The notes under the pieces: generated by a model | Told to the model about the DNA's origin: nothing | The model's database searches: none | The model's input: only the letters and a program-made list of their open reading frames with translations | Shown here: positions 36,780 through 45,899 of the stretch, in pieces | Position numbering within the stretch: position 1 is the first letter of the stretch | Layout of the letters: every line of letters begins with the position of its first letter | Assembly (NCBI RefSeq): GCF_030263935.1 | Contig: NZ_CP127162.1 | Coordinates: 1,311,501-1,375,500 of the forward strand | Length of the DNA stretch: 64,000 bases | Direction: 5' to 3' | DNA from: Paenibacillus polygoni | GTDB lineage: Bacteria; Bacillota; Bacilli; Paenibacillales; Paenibacillaceae | Position numbers and translations under genes: made by a program

Positions 36780-37574
36780 ATGATGGAACAAACCACATCA
36801 AGCATGACTTTTTTTCGTGACAGTTTAAAGGTACAGGTGTACGCAGACCGCAAACAGATGGGGCTTGCTGCAGCTGTACTTGTGGCAGATCAGATGAGAA
36901 TTCTGCTTCAAAAGCAGGAGCGAGTCCGCTTGATTTTTGCTGCAGCTCCGTCTCAGAATGAGTTTTTGGATGCGCTGGGAGAAGCGGAAGGAATAGAGTG
37001 GGAACGGATTGATGCCTTTCATATGGATGAATATGTAGGGTTGCCGGAGTCTGCTTCACAGCGGTTTGGTCTATTTTTAAAGCGTGGTTTGTTTGATCGT
37101 GTTCCGCTTGGGAATGTTCATTATATTAATCCATCTAAGGATGCAGAGGAAGAGTGCATTCGTTATACGAAACTGCTGACTGCTTCTCCGATAGATATTG
37201 TCTGTATGGGGATTGGGGAGAACGGACACATCGCTTTTAACGATCCGCCAGTCGCAGATTTTTCTGATCCCGTCTGGATGAAACGTGTAGAGCTGGATGA
37301 GGCATGCCGTGAACAACAGGTGAATGATGGATGTTTTACGAGTCTTGATCAAGTTCCAACCCATGCGTTGACCCTTACTATTCCAGCACTATTATCCGGA
37401 AAATATATCTACTGTATGGTTCCAGGTCCGCTCAAACGAACAGCCGTTACAGCAACCTTAACGGGACCTATAGAACCAAGTTGCCCCGCTTCTATACTGC
37501 GAACGCATCAAGGAGCGATTTTGTTCCTAGATGAAGCATCATATAATTCTGAGCTGGGTCTTGGAAAGGATTGA
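36780..37574 (+). CDS. nagB: Glucosamine-6-phosphate deaminase
   Basis: A 264-residue isomerase/deaminase turning GlcN6P into fructose-6-P and ammonia. Signature FHMDEYVGLPESASQRFG (about residues 80-97), GIGENGHIAFNDPP (about 144-157, catalytic Asp/His), and C-terminal TLTIPALLSGKYIYCMVPG. Strong GAGGAGGA SD before clustered ATGs. It is followed 10 nt later by the deacetylase gene, which supplies its substrate. Confidence 0.88.
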   Translation: MMEQTTSSMTFFRDSLKVQVYADRKQMGLAAAVLVADQMRILLQKQERVRLIFAAAPSQNEFLDALGEAEGIEWERIDAFHMDEYVGLPESASQRFGLFLKRGLFDRVPLGNVHYINPSKDAEEECIRYTKLLTASPIDIVCMGIGENGHIAFNDPPVADFSDPVWMKRVELDEACREQQVNDGCFTSLDQVPTHALTLTIPALLSGKYIYCMVPGPLKRTAVTATLTGPIEPSCPASILRTHQGAILFLDEASYNSELGLGKD

Positions 37575-37583
37575 TCTGGGCCT

Positions 37584-38783
37584 ATGAGTGAATATAACGA
37601 TGCTGTTGTGGAAGGAATTCACTACAGGACAGGGGAGAGAATCAGACTCATCTGTAAAGATGGAAAGATCAGTGAAATCATAGTCTTATCTAACACTCCA
37701 GATAAATGTAATGAGAGGAGCCATCCTTTTGGTGAGGAGAAGGAGGAACTGCCTCTGATCGGTCCGGGACTCGTTGATCTTCAGATTAATGGATTCCAAG
37801 GCTACGACTTCAATAATCGGCATCTAACTCCGGAAACGGTAAAGTCGGTAACAAGATTACTGCGGCAGCAAGGCGTGACATCCTATTATCCAACGCTAAT
37901 TACAAAGAGTTCAGAACATATTGAGCGAGCCCTTCGCACTATAGCTGCAGCCTGCACGGAGGATCTAGAAGTGGCAAGCATGATATCCGGAATTCATGTA
38001 GAAGGCCCTTATATCTCGCCCAAGGATGGTGCTAGGGGAGCACATGCTTTGAAGTGGGTGAGAAAGCCAGACTTTGAGGAATTTACGCAGTGGCAACAAG
38101 CTGCAGAAGGCAGAATTAAACTAATTACACTCTCACCAGAATGGGAAAATGCAGAGGTTTTTATCCGTCAATGTGTAGCCGCAGGAATTACTATCTCCAT
38201 TGGTCATACCTCTGCGTCATCCTCTCAGATCAAGGCTGCGGTTGCTGCTGGAGCATCGATGTCAACCCATTTTGGCAATGGTATACAAGCAGAGCTTCCT
38301 CGTCATCCGAATGTCCTATGGGCACAGCTTGCAGCAGATGAGTTATCATGTTGTCTCATTGCGGATGGGTTTCATCTCCCAAAGGAAGTGCTTAAAGTAG
38401 CCCTGAAGGTAAAAGGAGATCAGGCGCTGCTCGTAAGTGATGCCGTTGCCCTCTGCGGAATGCCGCCAGGGTATTATGATACGCCTGTTGGGGGCAAAGT
38501 GGTCCTTACACCGGAAGGTAGACTACATCTAGCCGAGTCCCCCGAACTGCTTGCTGGCTCTGCACAGCTGCTGACTAGAGGGATCGAACATCTTACTAGA
38601 AGCGGGATCTGCCGTTTAGAACGTGCCTGGGATATGGCTTCTGTAATTCCCTCTTCCATGATGGGCTTATCTTCAGCACGTGGAATTGAGGTTGGAGCAC
38701 CAGCGGATGTACTCCTGGCTTCCTGGGATGGCGATCAGTTCAAGGTCCTTCGTACGTATAAAGAAGGAAAGTGCAGCGAGTAG
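37584..38783 (+). CDS. nagA: N-acetylglucosamine-6-phosphate deacetylase (divergent)
   Basis: A 399-residue amidohydrolase. It keeps GPGLVDLQINGFQGYDFNN, IHVEGPYISPKDGARGAH (catalytic region), ISIGHTSASSSQI, the metal His in STHFGNG, and LLVSDAVALCG. Typical NagA has THLFNAM where this has THFGNG, so it belongs to a divergent group. It removes the acetyl group before NagB acts. No PTS or chitin genes are beside it. Confidence 0.85.
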   Translation: MSEYNDAVVEGIHYRTGERIRLICKDGKISEIIVLSNTPDKCNERSHPFGEEKEELPLIGPGLVDLQINGFQGYDFNNRHLTPETVKSVTRLLRQQGVTSYYPTLITKSSEHIERALRTIAAACTEDLEVASMISGIHVEGPYISPKDGARGAHALKWVRKPDFEEFTQWQQAAEGRIKLITLSPEWENAEVFIRQCVAAGITISIGHTSASSSQIKAAVAAGASMSTHFGNGIQAELPRHPNVLWAQLAADELSCCLIADGFHLPKEVLKVALKVKGDQALLVSDAVALCGMPPGYYDTPVGGKVVLTPEGRLHLAESPELLAGSAQLLTRGIEHLTRSGICRLERAWDMASVIPSSMMGLSSARGIEVGAPADVLLASWDGDQFKVLRTYKEGKCSE

Positions 38784-38906
38784 AGCAGACCTCTAATAAA
38801 ATCACGTTTTTTATCATTGAAGAAGAAACTACGCCCACTCTATTGTTGTTATTACATATGAGCTAATCATAAAAGAGAAAACAAAATAGAGCGGAGAGTG
38901 AGTGAC

Positions 38907-39302
38907 ATGAGTGTGGCAGCAGGTAAACCTGCGGGATTTTGGAGACGCTTGGGAGCATATTTCTTAGATTCCTTTGTTATTGGCATTTTAATGAATACAT
39001 TTATCGGTTTAGTAGGTGAAACAGCAACAGAAGTGCTACTAATGCTATACTTTTTGCTGCTGCCTGTGTATTGGAATGGATTTACGGTAGGCAAGTATCT
39101 ATGTGGTATCCAAATTCGAAGAGTACTGGATAAATCACCTCCAACCGTAAAGAACATGTTACTCCGATTTTTTGTAGGCTCTTTTGTGTACGCTGTCTCA
39201 CTAGGAATAGTTCAGATCGTTAGTGGTTATTTTGTTATAACTCGGGAAGATAAACGTTCCATTCATGATCTCATTGCCGGTACAGAGGTTGTACGAAGAT
39301 AA
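38907..39302 (+). CDS. RDD family membrane protein
   Basis: A 131-residue RDD protein with FWRRLGAYFLDSFVIGIL (R..A...D motif) at residues 9-26, a second helix, GFTVGKYLCGIQIRR (the GKxLxGI loop), and a third hydrophobic segment. Function unknown. It is intact, unlike the decayed RDD gene at 35750. A terminator follows. Confidence 0.83.
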   Translation: MSVAAGKPAGFWRRLGAYFLDSFVIGILMNTFIGLVGETATEVLLMLYFLLLPVYWNGFTVGKYLCGIQIRRVLDKSPPTVKNMLLRFFVGSFVYAVSLGIVQIVSGYFVITREDKRSIHDLIAGTEVVRR

Positions 39303-39324
39303 TCATCAAAAGTTTCTACTGCAA

Positions 39325-39359
39325 AACCGACTGTGACATAAAGAGCAGTTGGTTTTTTT
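39325..39359 (+). terminator. Intrinsic terminator
   Basis: AACCGACTG pairs with CAGTTGGTT (one G-T), followed by T residues. Confidence 0.8.
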
Positions 39360-39447
39360 ATCAAAGAGGTAACAAAACCAGCTTATAATACGTCCTTTAC
39401 TTATAACCTTACAACTCGTAATAACAGGTTATGGGAGGATTTTCATC

Positions 39448-39780
39448 ATGGTAAGTGGTTCTAATCGCCAGCGGGGTACCCTTAAAAAGTGGATCCTGGC
39501 GCTCAGTATGATCATGTTAGTCTTTGTGCTGCTCAATCCGGCTGAAGGCAGATACTATGGTTGGCTGGAGCGAGAATATGGAATTACACTCGAAGAGTAC
39601 GATTATTTGGATGGAAAGACTTTTGTTAAAGATGGGGAACGAATGTATGAAGCAGGACATACCCGAAATGCTTTGTTTTTCACAATAAAAGATATGAAAT
39701 ATTACGATATGGATCATAACGAATTAGTATATGAGATTAGCACGGTAGGGATACTCGGAACTTTTTTTGAAAGAAAATAA
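39448..39780 (+). CDS. Small membrane-anchored protein, DUF4359-like
   Basis: A 110-residue protein with TM segment WILALSMIMLVFVLLNPAEG, then YYGWLEREYGI, a charged middle and C-terminal YEISTVGILGTFFER. Paralogue of the gene at 18915 by layout. SD TGGGAGGA. Function unknown. Confidence 0.7.
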   Translation: MVSGSNRQRGTLKKWILALSMIMLVFVLLNPAEGRYYGWLEREYGITLEEYDYLDGKTFVKDGERMYEAGHTRNALFFTIKDMKYYDMDHNELVYEISTVGILGTFFERK

Positions 39781-39798
39781 GGATAGGGGGAAGATACC

Positions 39799-40629
39799 AT
39801 GAAGCCTATTAAAAGATCTAAACTCCGTATTAAGCTCGGAACGGCCTATTATCGCAGTAGACGATATGTAGAGTGGTATTTTGGAGGAACTCGGTTCGCT
39901 CAAAAACAAAGCAGTACCGTATTACCATATAAAGTTGCATCCCATAAGACTCCGCTGTTACGAAAGTTAAAGGATGTAGATATGTGGCTGCAGCATAACA
40001 AGATTATCAATTTGAAGATTGCGATGAAACGTTTGAATGGGATTATCATTCAGCCTGGGGAGACATTTTCTTATTGGAAGCTAATCGGAAATCCTAACCG
40101 CAGAAAGGGATATGTGGAAGGAATGGTGTTGTTCTATGGTGGCTTTAAACCCGGAATTGGGGGCGGCTTGTGTCAGTTGTCTAATCTCCTCTACTGGATT
40201 ACCTTGCATACCCCTCTACAGATAACAGAGAGGCATCGACATAGTTATGATGTGTTCCCTGACTCAGGCCGAAGTCAGCCATTTGGAAGTGGAGCAACCT
40301 GCGCCTATAACTACCTCGATCTAAGAATTACCAATCCTACGGACCGGCCGTACCAGCTTACTCTACAAATCACAGATGAATTTCTAATCGGTTCATGGAA
40401 TAGTGTAGTTCCACAGGAGCTGACCTATGAAGTGTATGAGAAGGAGCATCGGATTACCCAGGAACACTGGGGCGGACATATGAGACATAACCTGCTATAC
40501 CGGCGTGTATGGAATCAGCAGGAGGAACTAATTGATGATCAGTATATTACAGAGAATCATGCGCTGATGATGTATCAGCCATTTTTGAAATCGGAGAATG
40601 AGGTGAATGAACAGCAGGAGCAAGCGTAG
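39799..40629 (+). CDS. VanW family protein
   Basis: A 276-residue protein with the VanW core: IIIQPGETFSYWKLIGNPN, GYVEGMVLFYGGFKPGIGGG then LCQLSNLLYW, HRHSYDVFPDSG, and a DLRITNPTDRPYQL. VanW accompanies VanB-type glycopeptide-resistance clusters but has no defined activity and is common in Firmicutes without resistance. No van ligase is nearby. No clear signal peptide. Confidence 0.85.
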   Translation: MKPIKRSKLRIKLGTAYYRSRRYVEWYFGGTRFAQKQSSTVLPYKVASHKTPLLRKLKDVDMWLQHNKIINLKIAMKRLNGIIIQPGETFSYWKLIGNPNRRKGYVEGMVLFYGGFKPGIGGGLCQLSNLLYWITLHTPLQITERHRHSYDVFPDSGRSQPFGSGATCAYNYLDLRITNPTDRPYQLTLQITDEFLIGSWNSVVPQELTYEVYEKEHRITQEHWGGHMRHNLLYRRVWNQQEELIDDQYITENHALMMYQPFLKSENEVNEQQEQA

Positions 40630-40692
40630 GATCACCTTGAAGGGCTGAATGCAATGCTCCAGCTACAAGGACAAATAGGTAGGAGGTTGAGC

Positions 40693-41130
40693 GTGAGAAG
40701 GAAGGACAGAATGCGGAGATCAGGTGTTTTTCTACTTTTATTCGTATGTTTCCTATGTGCTGTGTTTATACAAGGCTGTACTTCTTCTCGTCCTGCTCTT
40801 CAGAGGACAACATTATCCGAGATTTACCCAGGTGATATAACAAAGGTGGACAGAGTAGAACTGCTTGATGCCACAACGGGTAGAACGAAATGGCTGGATG
40901 ATCCGGTTGAGATCCGTCTATGGATTGGAGGTTTAAACGATGTGGTACTCATTCCAGAAGAGAATCAGGAGGGGAGTGTCGGCGGGATGTATGTGATCGG
41001 ATTCTACGAAGGTGAAGAAAGGAAACTTTGGTCTAGTCCGCAATCCATAGGAGATGTTTATTATGAAACAAACGAGCTTTTTACAGGTCAAATTCGGTTA
41101 CTATTCGAGCGTGAATTCAGTACACCGTAA
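40693..41130 (+). CDS. Putative lipoprotein
   Basis: A 145-residue protein with a long basic N-end, hydrophobic core and lipobox FIQGC (Cys29). The mature domain has GDITKVDRVELLDATTG, then MYVIGFYEGEERKLWS. GTG 40693 is 6 nt after AGGAGG; the open frame upstream (from 40654) lacks an SD. Possibly related to the lipoprotein at 4545. Function unknown. Confidence 0.68.
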   Translation: MRRKDRMRRSGVFLLLFVCFLCAVFIQGCTSSRPALQRTTLSEIYPGDITKVDRVELLDATTGRTKWLDDPVEIRLWIGGLNDVVLIPEENQEGSVGGMYVIGFYEGEERKLWSSPQSIGDVYYETNELFTGQIRLLFEREFSTP

Positions 41131-41209
41131 GGGAGGGGAACGTCAGGAAAAGTCTCAATAGATTACATAAGTGAAAATCAATGAAAATTCGAAAGGGGAA
41201 GATGCTCAG

Positions 41210-41881
41210 ATGGAACATATTAAAGCGGTTATTTTTGACCTAGACAATACGCTGCTGGATCGAACAACGACCTTTCGAAAGTTTGCAGAAGGGTTTATGA
41301 GGCAATATTTTGCGCATATCGAATCAATGGATCTATGGCTTGAACAAATGATTGAGCGGGATGAAGATGGATATAAAAATAAGCCTGTGCTGTTCGCAGA
41401 GCTGCTGAGCGAATTCCCATGGGACAACGACCAAGATAAACCGCTCGTCGATGATCTGATGAAATACTATGCTGAGAACTACGTAACAAGTGCTGTCCTT
41501 ATGGAACAGGCAGAAGATGTCATTGCCTATGCGAGTGAAAAGTACAAGACAGGGATCATTACGAATGGCAGAAATGCGGTTCAGTATGGCAAGATTGATC
41601 ATCTTGGGCTAAGAGAATATTTTGATGTGATTGTGGTATCCGAGGAGGCGGGATGCAAGAAACCGGACCCGCGTATTTTTCAAGTGGCATTGGAGCGGCT
41701 AAACGTAAAACCTGAGGAATGCTTATTTATTGGGGATCATCCGATTAACGATGTGGAAGGGGCACACACGCTGGGAATGCACACGATCTGGATGAGGGTT
41801 AACCAGCCTTGGTGTGAAGCGAATAAGGCAAAACCACTATACACCATCAATCAGATTGGGGAACTGCTACACCTAATGTAA
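41210..41881 (+). CDS. HAD superfamily hydrolase (YjjG/YfnB-like)
   Basis: A 223-residue HAD-IA protein with intact motif I VIFDLDNTLLDRT, motif II GIITNGRNAVQ, motif III CKKPDPRIFQVAL, and motif IV LFIGDHPINDVEGA. All catalytic residues are kept, so it is an active phosphatase candidate, perhaps for nucleotides. ATG 41210 is 11 nt after AAGGGG. Confidence 0.85.
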   Translation: MEHIKAVIFDLDNTLLDRTTTFRKFAEGFMRQYFAHIESMDLWLEQMIERDEDGYKNKPVLFAELLSEFPWDNDQDKPLVDDLMKYYAENYVTSAVLMEQAEDVIAYASEKYKTGIITNGRNAVQYGKIDHLGLREYFDVIVVSEEAGCKKPDPRIFQVALERLNVKPEECLFIGDHPINDVEGAHTLGMHTIWMRVNQPWCEANKAKPLYTINQIGELLHLM

Positions 41882-41932
41882 TTGTCTTCCTTCTTTCTTA
41901 CCGGTTAACTTCCTTAACTTCTGATCCTGTTC

Positions 41933-42160
41933 TTAATTTTCACTTTCCTTCTGGACAGCTACAGCATAGAAATAACTAAGCATCGAGATGATTTGAACAA
42001 TGGTAAGTGGATTTCTCCAATGATCGGATTGCAAAGAAAGGATCGTAGAAGTGAAGAACACGAGCAAAGAAAAATACTTCAAATAATGCTGGCTTCCCAT
42101 ACGGAAAATGAGCAAGACACAGAATAACAGGGCGATACAAAGCAGGACGATCATGATCAT
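41933..42160 (-). CDS. Small membrane protein, two to three TM segments
   Basis: A 75-residue hydrophobic protein (IVLLCIALLFCVLLIFRMG, then FSLLVFFTSTILSL, then IISMLSYFYAVAV). AAAGGAG precedes ATG 42160. Family not recognised. Confidence 0.6.
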   Translation of the reverse strand: MIMIVLLCIALLFCVLLIFRMGSQHYLKYFSLLVFFTSTILSLQSDHWRNPLTIVQIISMLSYFYAVAVQKESEN

Positions 42161-42255
42161 GGTAAAACTCCTTTACTATTCATGAATATAACGAAGCTAA
42201 TATTAATAAATATTTTATTGGGATTATATAACAAATATTAAAAGAGTGTCTATGT

Positions 42256-42384
42256 TTGATTTATTATGGGGTGTCAATTGTGACTGTCAATTACAGCAAG
42301 CAGCATGAGTCCTTTTATAAAGAATGTGGGTTTACACCTTGCGGCGGTGCAGTATGGAGGTCTAGAAAGGAAGAAGAGGAATGA
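42256..42384 (+). pseudogene. C-terminal remnant of a GNAT acetyltransferase
   Basis: A frame without its own credible start encodes YYGVSIVTVNYSKQHESFYK followed by ECGFTPCGGAVW, which is the last strand-helix-strand of GNAT proteins. The stop overlaps the start of the gene at 42381 (ATGA). The first two thirds are absent. The 42161-42255 segment upstream is AT-rich leader sequence. Confidence 0.55.
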
Positions 42385-42995
42385 GGATACAAGCGGCTCG
42401 CAAACTAAAAATAGGCGTCGGTGTGTTACTTGTTGTGATCGGTGTCTTCCTTGTTCTATCTAGTAACTCAGGAAACAAGAAGGAGACAGAGATTCATACC
42501 ACAGCCCAGAAAATCGCCGTAGAAAAGACAGAACTGTATTTAATGAATGGCGCTGGAGAACGGTGGGCGGTCCAGGACTATATGATCTTAATCAGCAATG
42601 GACAAATCCTAAGAGGTAATGCAGAGCTTACGTATACAGGAGATCCAAGCGATCTGGCTCAAACACGGAATTTTGAGATTATCTTCTACGAAATAAATAA
42701 GGAACAAGAGAAAGTGGGAGTTTTTTCGATGGAGTATCATCTAGTCAGCAGCAGCAAAACGGTAGACAACCCTCTAAATATTTTAGACAATGCAAAAAAC
42801 CTCGGCACTAACATTCATGAGTATTCTTATGACGAGTTAAAAAAGGATGAAACCACCTATGAATCTACTTTTGCTGAAATTATATGGGATGACGAAAGTG
42901 GAAAGAACCATAAAGAAGTGGTGGATCTGAGCATACGTAGACAAGTAAAGGTAGATCCATATCCACAAGAAGAGACATCTTCGGAAAATAAGTAG
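42381..42995 (+). CDS. Membrane-anchored hypothetical protein
   Basis: A 204-residue protein with basic N-end, one TM segment (IGVGVLLVVIGVFLVLSS) and an extracytoplasmic domain with VEKTELYLMNGAGERWAVQD, FSMEYHLVSSSKTVDN. Not recognised. It begins inside the GNAT remnant's stop. Confidence 0.6.
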   Translation: MRIQAARKLKIGVGVLLVVIGVFLVLSSNSGNKKETEIHTTAQKIAVEKTELYLMNGAGERWAVQDYMILISNGQILRGNAELTYTGDPSDLAQTRNFEIIFYEINKEQEKVGVFSMEYHLVSSSKTVDNPLNILDNAKNLGTNIHEYSYDELKKDETTYESTFAEIIWDDESGKNHKEVVDLSIRRQVKVDPYPQEETSSENK

Positions 42996-43066
42996 AAGTT
43001 CATTTTTCGTGAGAAGCTAATTAAAGATTTACATATAACTAGAGAGTATTAGAAATGAGGATATGT

Positions 43067-43483
43067 ATGAACTTATTTTCAAAGCGTCGTTTCTTTATTC
43101 TATCCGTGATTACCTGCATATTCTTAATATCAGGTTGTGGCGGTCCAAGTAGACAAGATGTTATGAATCATTTAGAACCTTCCGGTCAAGAAAAGTATGC
43201 TGTGCATTTGTTTTACGAAGATAGCTTGCCCATGACGGAAACAAATGAATTAAATATCTTTCATAACTCTCATCCTATTTTTCTAGATACCATTAATAAA
43301 ATTCAATTTTGGAATCAAGACATAGAGCCTTATAAGAAATGGGCCAAGGTACTTGGTATTAAGGATTTTCCCGTGTATTTGGTCATGAATGCTGAAGGAA
43401 TTGTATTAGAAACTCCCTATCTAAGCAGAGTAAAAGAATTTTTGACGGATGAATTGTTGCCAAACGACACTAATTCAAATTAG
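43067..43483 (+). CDS. Putative lipoprotein with thioredoxin-like C-terminus
   Basis: A 138-residue protein with lipobox LISGC (Cys24). C-terminal YKKWAKVLGIKDFPVYLVMN resembles the cis-Pro region of thioredoxin-fold proteins, but no CxxC is present. ATG 43067 follows TGAGGAT at 5 nt. Function unknown. Confidence 0.62.
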   Translation: MNLFSKRRFFILSVITCIFLISGCGGPSRQDVMNHLEPSGQEKYAVHLFYEDSLPMTETNELNIFHNSHPIFLDTINKIQFWNQDIEPYKKWAKVLGIKDFPVYLVMNAEGIVLETPYLSRVKEFLTDELLPNDTNSN

Positions 43484-43504
43484 TAAATAACCTCACTAGA
43501 AAGT

Positions 43505-43546
43505 CAAAAAAAGAGGATTCAGAATGAATTCTGAATCCTCTTTGTA
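43505..43546. terminator. Bidirectional terminator
   Basis: AAAGAGGATTCAGAAT pairs perfectly with ATTCTGAATCCTCTTT (16 bp). It separates the convergent lipoprotein and P450 genes. Confidence 0.85.
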
Positions 43547-43580
43547 ATGACATTATTCTTTCAGCCAGATTAAATAAATT

Positions 43581-44849
43581 TTATTTTGATCTTACATTTT
43601 GAAGCACAATGTTGCTGTGAGGCAGTGACGGTATGTCGTTAAAGCTATAACTGAAGTCTTGTTCTGGGATTTCATAACTCATTTTATTCACAAGATAGTC
43701 TAGGCTTTCCTTCATAATCTCAATCGTAATAAACTCCCCAGCACAGCGATGTCCAGTATCGTAATCACCGCCGCCTTGCGGGATGAAATTAAACGGGGTT
43801 CCTCTCCAGTCTTTAAAACGATCCGGTCTAAACTGTTCCGGCTGATCCCACAAATCAGGATGGTGATTGGTACCATATAGGTCGAGTAGTGTAAGTTCGC
43901 CCTCCTTAAATTCATAGCCTTGCCATGTGAAATCTTCCTTCACTCTTGCTCCGCTAAAAGGGAAGAATGGATAAAAACGGCGGACTTCCTGCACAAAGTT
44001 TTGTAAGTAAGTTTCATCGCCGGAGGCTATGTTTTCACGTTCTTCCGGTTGCTGAATCACAGCTAAAGCCGTAAAAGTAATATAGATGGAGACTGCTACA
44101 ATGGGCCGAATGATATTAAGAACTTCAACGGATGCCGTCTCCGGTTCAAGCAACTCTCCCTTTAAGTCACGATGCCAAGAGAAGGTGTAGAGCGCAGTAT
44201 CTTCTGCTGGATGAATTTTGCCTTCTCGTACCTCTTCTACAAGACCGGTTATCCATTTCTCCGCTTTGGAACGTGCTCGTTTACCCTTCATATGCGCTAC
44301 GCCTATCGCGGCAGTTGCTTCGATCATGGCACCGAGCCATCCACTTTTTTCTTTCACTTCATCCATTGCTAGAGGGACACCTGCCCATTCACAGGCAATA
44401 CGGCACAAAAGCTCCTGTGATTCCTCATAGATTTCAATTTCTTTTTTTGTTTCCCAGCGACCCACGGCAAGGCCCCAATGTTTACTCGTAATCTCTCTTA
44501 TTTTCTGCAGACCTTCCCGAGACATAAGCGACATGAACATTGCTTTTCGGTGATGGTGTTCTTCTCCATCTAAGGTTTGCACTCCGCCTTCACCAAAAAG
44601 TGTTTTTAATACTCGCTTGGGAGCTGCACCTTCTCTAACAAATTTCTCATTGTCATAAAAAAGCTGAGCTGCTTCTTCCCCGCGCATGCAGATCGCTTTT
44701 TCCCCAAGCAGCCGTGTCTCAAACAGGTTGGATTGAAATCCAATCGCGCGATTTGTGATATATAAGTAACCTTCTTTGAGAACGTTTAGCGTATTATCTA
44801 ATCCTTCTTCTTTTGGAAAGGATCTTGTTTCTTCCATTAGATATGACAC
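43581..44849 (-). CDS. Cytochrome P450, CYP152 fatty-acid peroxygenase type
   Basis: A 422-residue P450 closely matching Bacillus subtilis YbdT/P450-BS-beta as I recall it: NTLNVLKEGYLYI, TRLLGEKAICMRGEEAAQLF, EEHHHRKAMF, IIRPIVAVSIYITF (with the family Arg that replaces the acid-alcohol pair), EVRRFYPFFPFSGARV, DLYGTNHHPDLWDQP and the heme loop GGGDYDTGHRCAGEF with cysteine ligand. CYP152 enzymes use hydrogen peroxide to hydroxylate or decarboxylate fatty acids without a reductase, and no redox partner is nearby. AGGAGGTG SD. Confidence 0.92.
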   Translation of the reverse strand: MSYLMEETRSFPKEEGLDNTLNVLKEGYLYITNRAIGFQSNLFETRLLGEKAICMRGEEAAQLFYDNEKFVREGAAPKRVLKTLFGEGGVQTLDGEEHHHRKAMFMSLMSREGLQKIREITSKHWGLAVGRWETKKEIEIYEESQELLCRIACEWAGVPLAMDEVKEKSGWLGAMIEATAAIGVAHMKGKRARSKAEKWITGLVEEVREGKIHPAEDTALYTFSWHRDLKGELLEPETASVEVLNIIRPIVAVSIYITFTALAVIQQPEERENIASGDETYLQNFVQEVRRFYPFFPFSGARVKEDFTWQGYEFKEGELTLLDLYGTNHHPDLWDQPEQFRPDRFKDWRGTPFNFIPQGGGDYDTGHRCAGEFITIEIMKESLDYLVNKMSYEIPEQDFSYSFNDIPSLPHSNIVLQNVRSK

Positions 44850-44981
44850 CTCCTGAATTTGAATTCTATGTACACTTGTATTATTAGATTAATACCCGAA
44901 TATGAATTCTTTATAACAGAAGGTGAGAAGGAGAAGGGCTATTTTCGCATGTCACTCATTACTAAGAGTTATATATTAATT

Positions 44982-45731
44982 TCATTTCCTTACATATGTA
45001 GTTGTTTCACTGCTGACCGCTACGGTCCCTGCAGGGATTGAATAAGCATAGCAGCTGCCATCTTCTCTAATTTCTAAGGCATTTAATTGTTTTCCATATG
45101 CACAGGCTCCGTCAATTCCAATTTTATCGTCCTGAAACCAAATATCAGCTCGCTCGTGTAAATGGACGGTAGGCGTATGACCAAAGACAACGATTTTGTC
45201 GAGATTCGTGGCCTGATCATGAAACATCTCTCTAATCCATATAAAATCATCTTCAGGTTGCTCCTTAAAATTGGCATAAAAAGGATTGATCCCTGCGTGT
45301 ACAAAGAGATGGGTAGCGTTTTCATAATATAAAGGCAAGGAAGAAAGGAATTCTAAATGGTGGGAAAAATGAGTTTTAATATAAGTTTTTGCTTGTTCAT
45401 AAGTTTCCTGATTCAGCTCTTCATGAGCGCAGGATAAATCACAGTAACTGGCTAACGTTTGACGAGCACCATTTCTAATCCACCGTGCATCTTCATCCTT
45501 TAGTATCGCATCGAGAAACAGTTGATCGTGATTGCCTTTGAGAACAATGACCCCGTGATCACGGTGAAGTGTCATAATTTGGTCAACGACCTCTTTGCTG
45601 CGCGGGCCGCGATCGACGTAATCTCCTAATAGTATAAGCTGATCTTGCTCGGCTTGATATTTTACTTTGTGGAGTAAGGCGTTAAATTCGTTATAACACC
45701 CATGTAAATCACTGATAACAATGGTTCTGAT
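44982..45731 (-). CDS. Metallophosphoesterase (PPP-type Ser/Thr phosphatase-like), start codon apparently ATC
   Basis: A 249-residue protein with the PPP motifs: ISDLHGCYNEF (DxH), LLGDYVDRG (GDxxDRG), LKGNHDQ (GNHD) and VVFGHTPTVH. It resembles bacterial PrpA/PrpE/bis(5'-nucleosyl)-tetraphosphatase-type enzymes. SD AAAGGAG (45746-45740) is 8 nt before ATC at 45731, where relatives begin RTIVISDLHG; GTG at 45743 lies within the SD and an ATG further up (45767) has none. Near-cognate start or start-codon mutation. Confidence 0.78.
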   Translation of the reverse strand: MRTIVISDLHGCYNEFNALLHKVKYQAEQDQLILLGDYVDRGPRSKEVVDQIMTLHRDHGVIVLKGNHDQLFLDAILKDEDARWIRNGARQTLASYCDLSCAHEELNQETYEQAKTYIKTHFSHHLEFLSSLPLYYENATHLFVHAGINPFYANFKEQPEDDFIWIREMFHDQATNLDKIVVFGHTPTVHLHERADIWFQDDKIGIDGACAYGKQLNALEIREDGSCYAYSIPAGTVAVSSETTTYVRK

Positions 45732-45899
45732 ACTGAGCACTCCTTTCAAAAAGATAGATAAAAACAAAGCCAGATTTCATTATTTTCCATTATATCTGAA
45801 TCAAACGGATTTTGGGACATTATAATCTATCGTTTATAAAATCTTCGATACGTTTAATTAATTATTAACAACAACGAAATGTAAAGGGAGAGAACATAC

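Noticed and set aside
39799..40629. Glycopeptide-resistance cluster around the VanW-like gene
   Set aside because: No vanHAX, vanY or vanRS genes are near; VanW-like proteins are common in Firmicutes without resistance.
44859..45041. 60-codon plus-strand frame between the P450 and phosphatase genes
   Set aside because: Starts in the P450 leader without an SD and overlaps the end of the phosphatase gene on the other strand.
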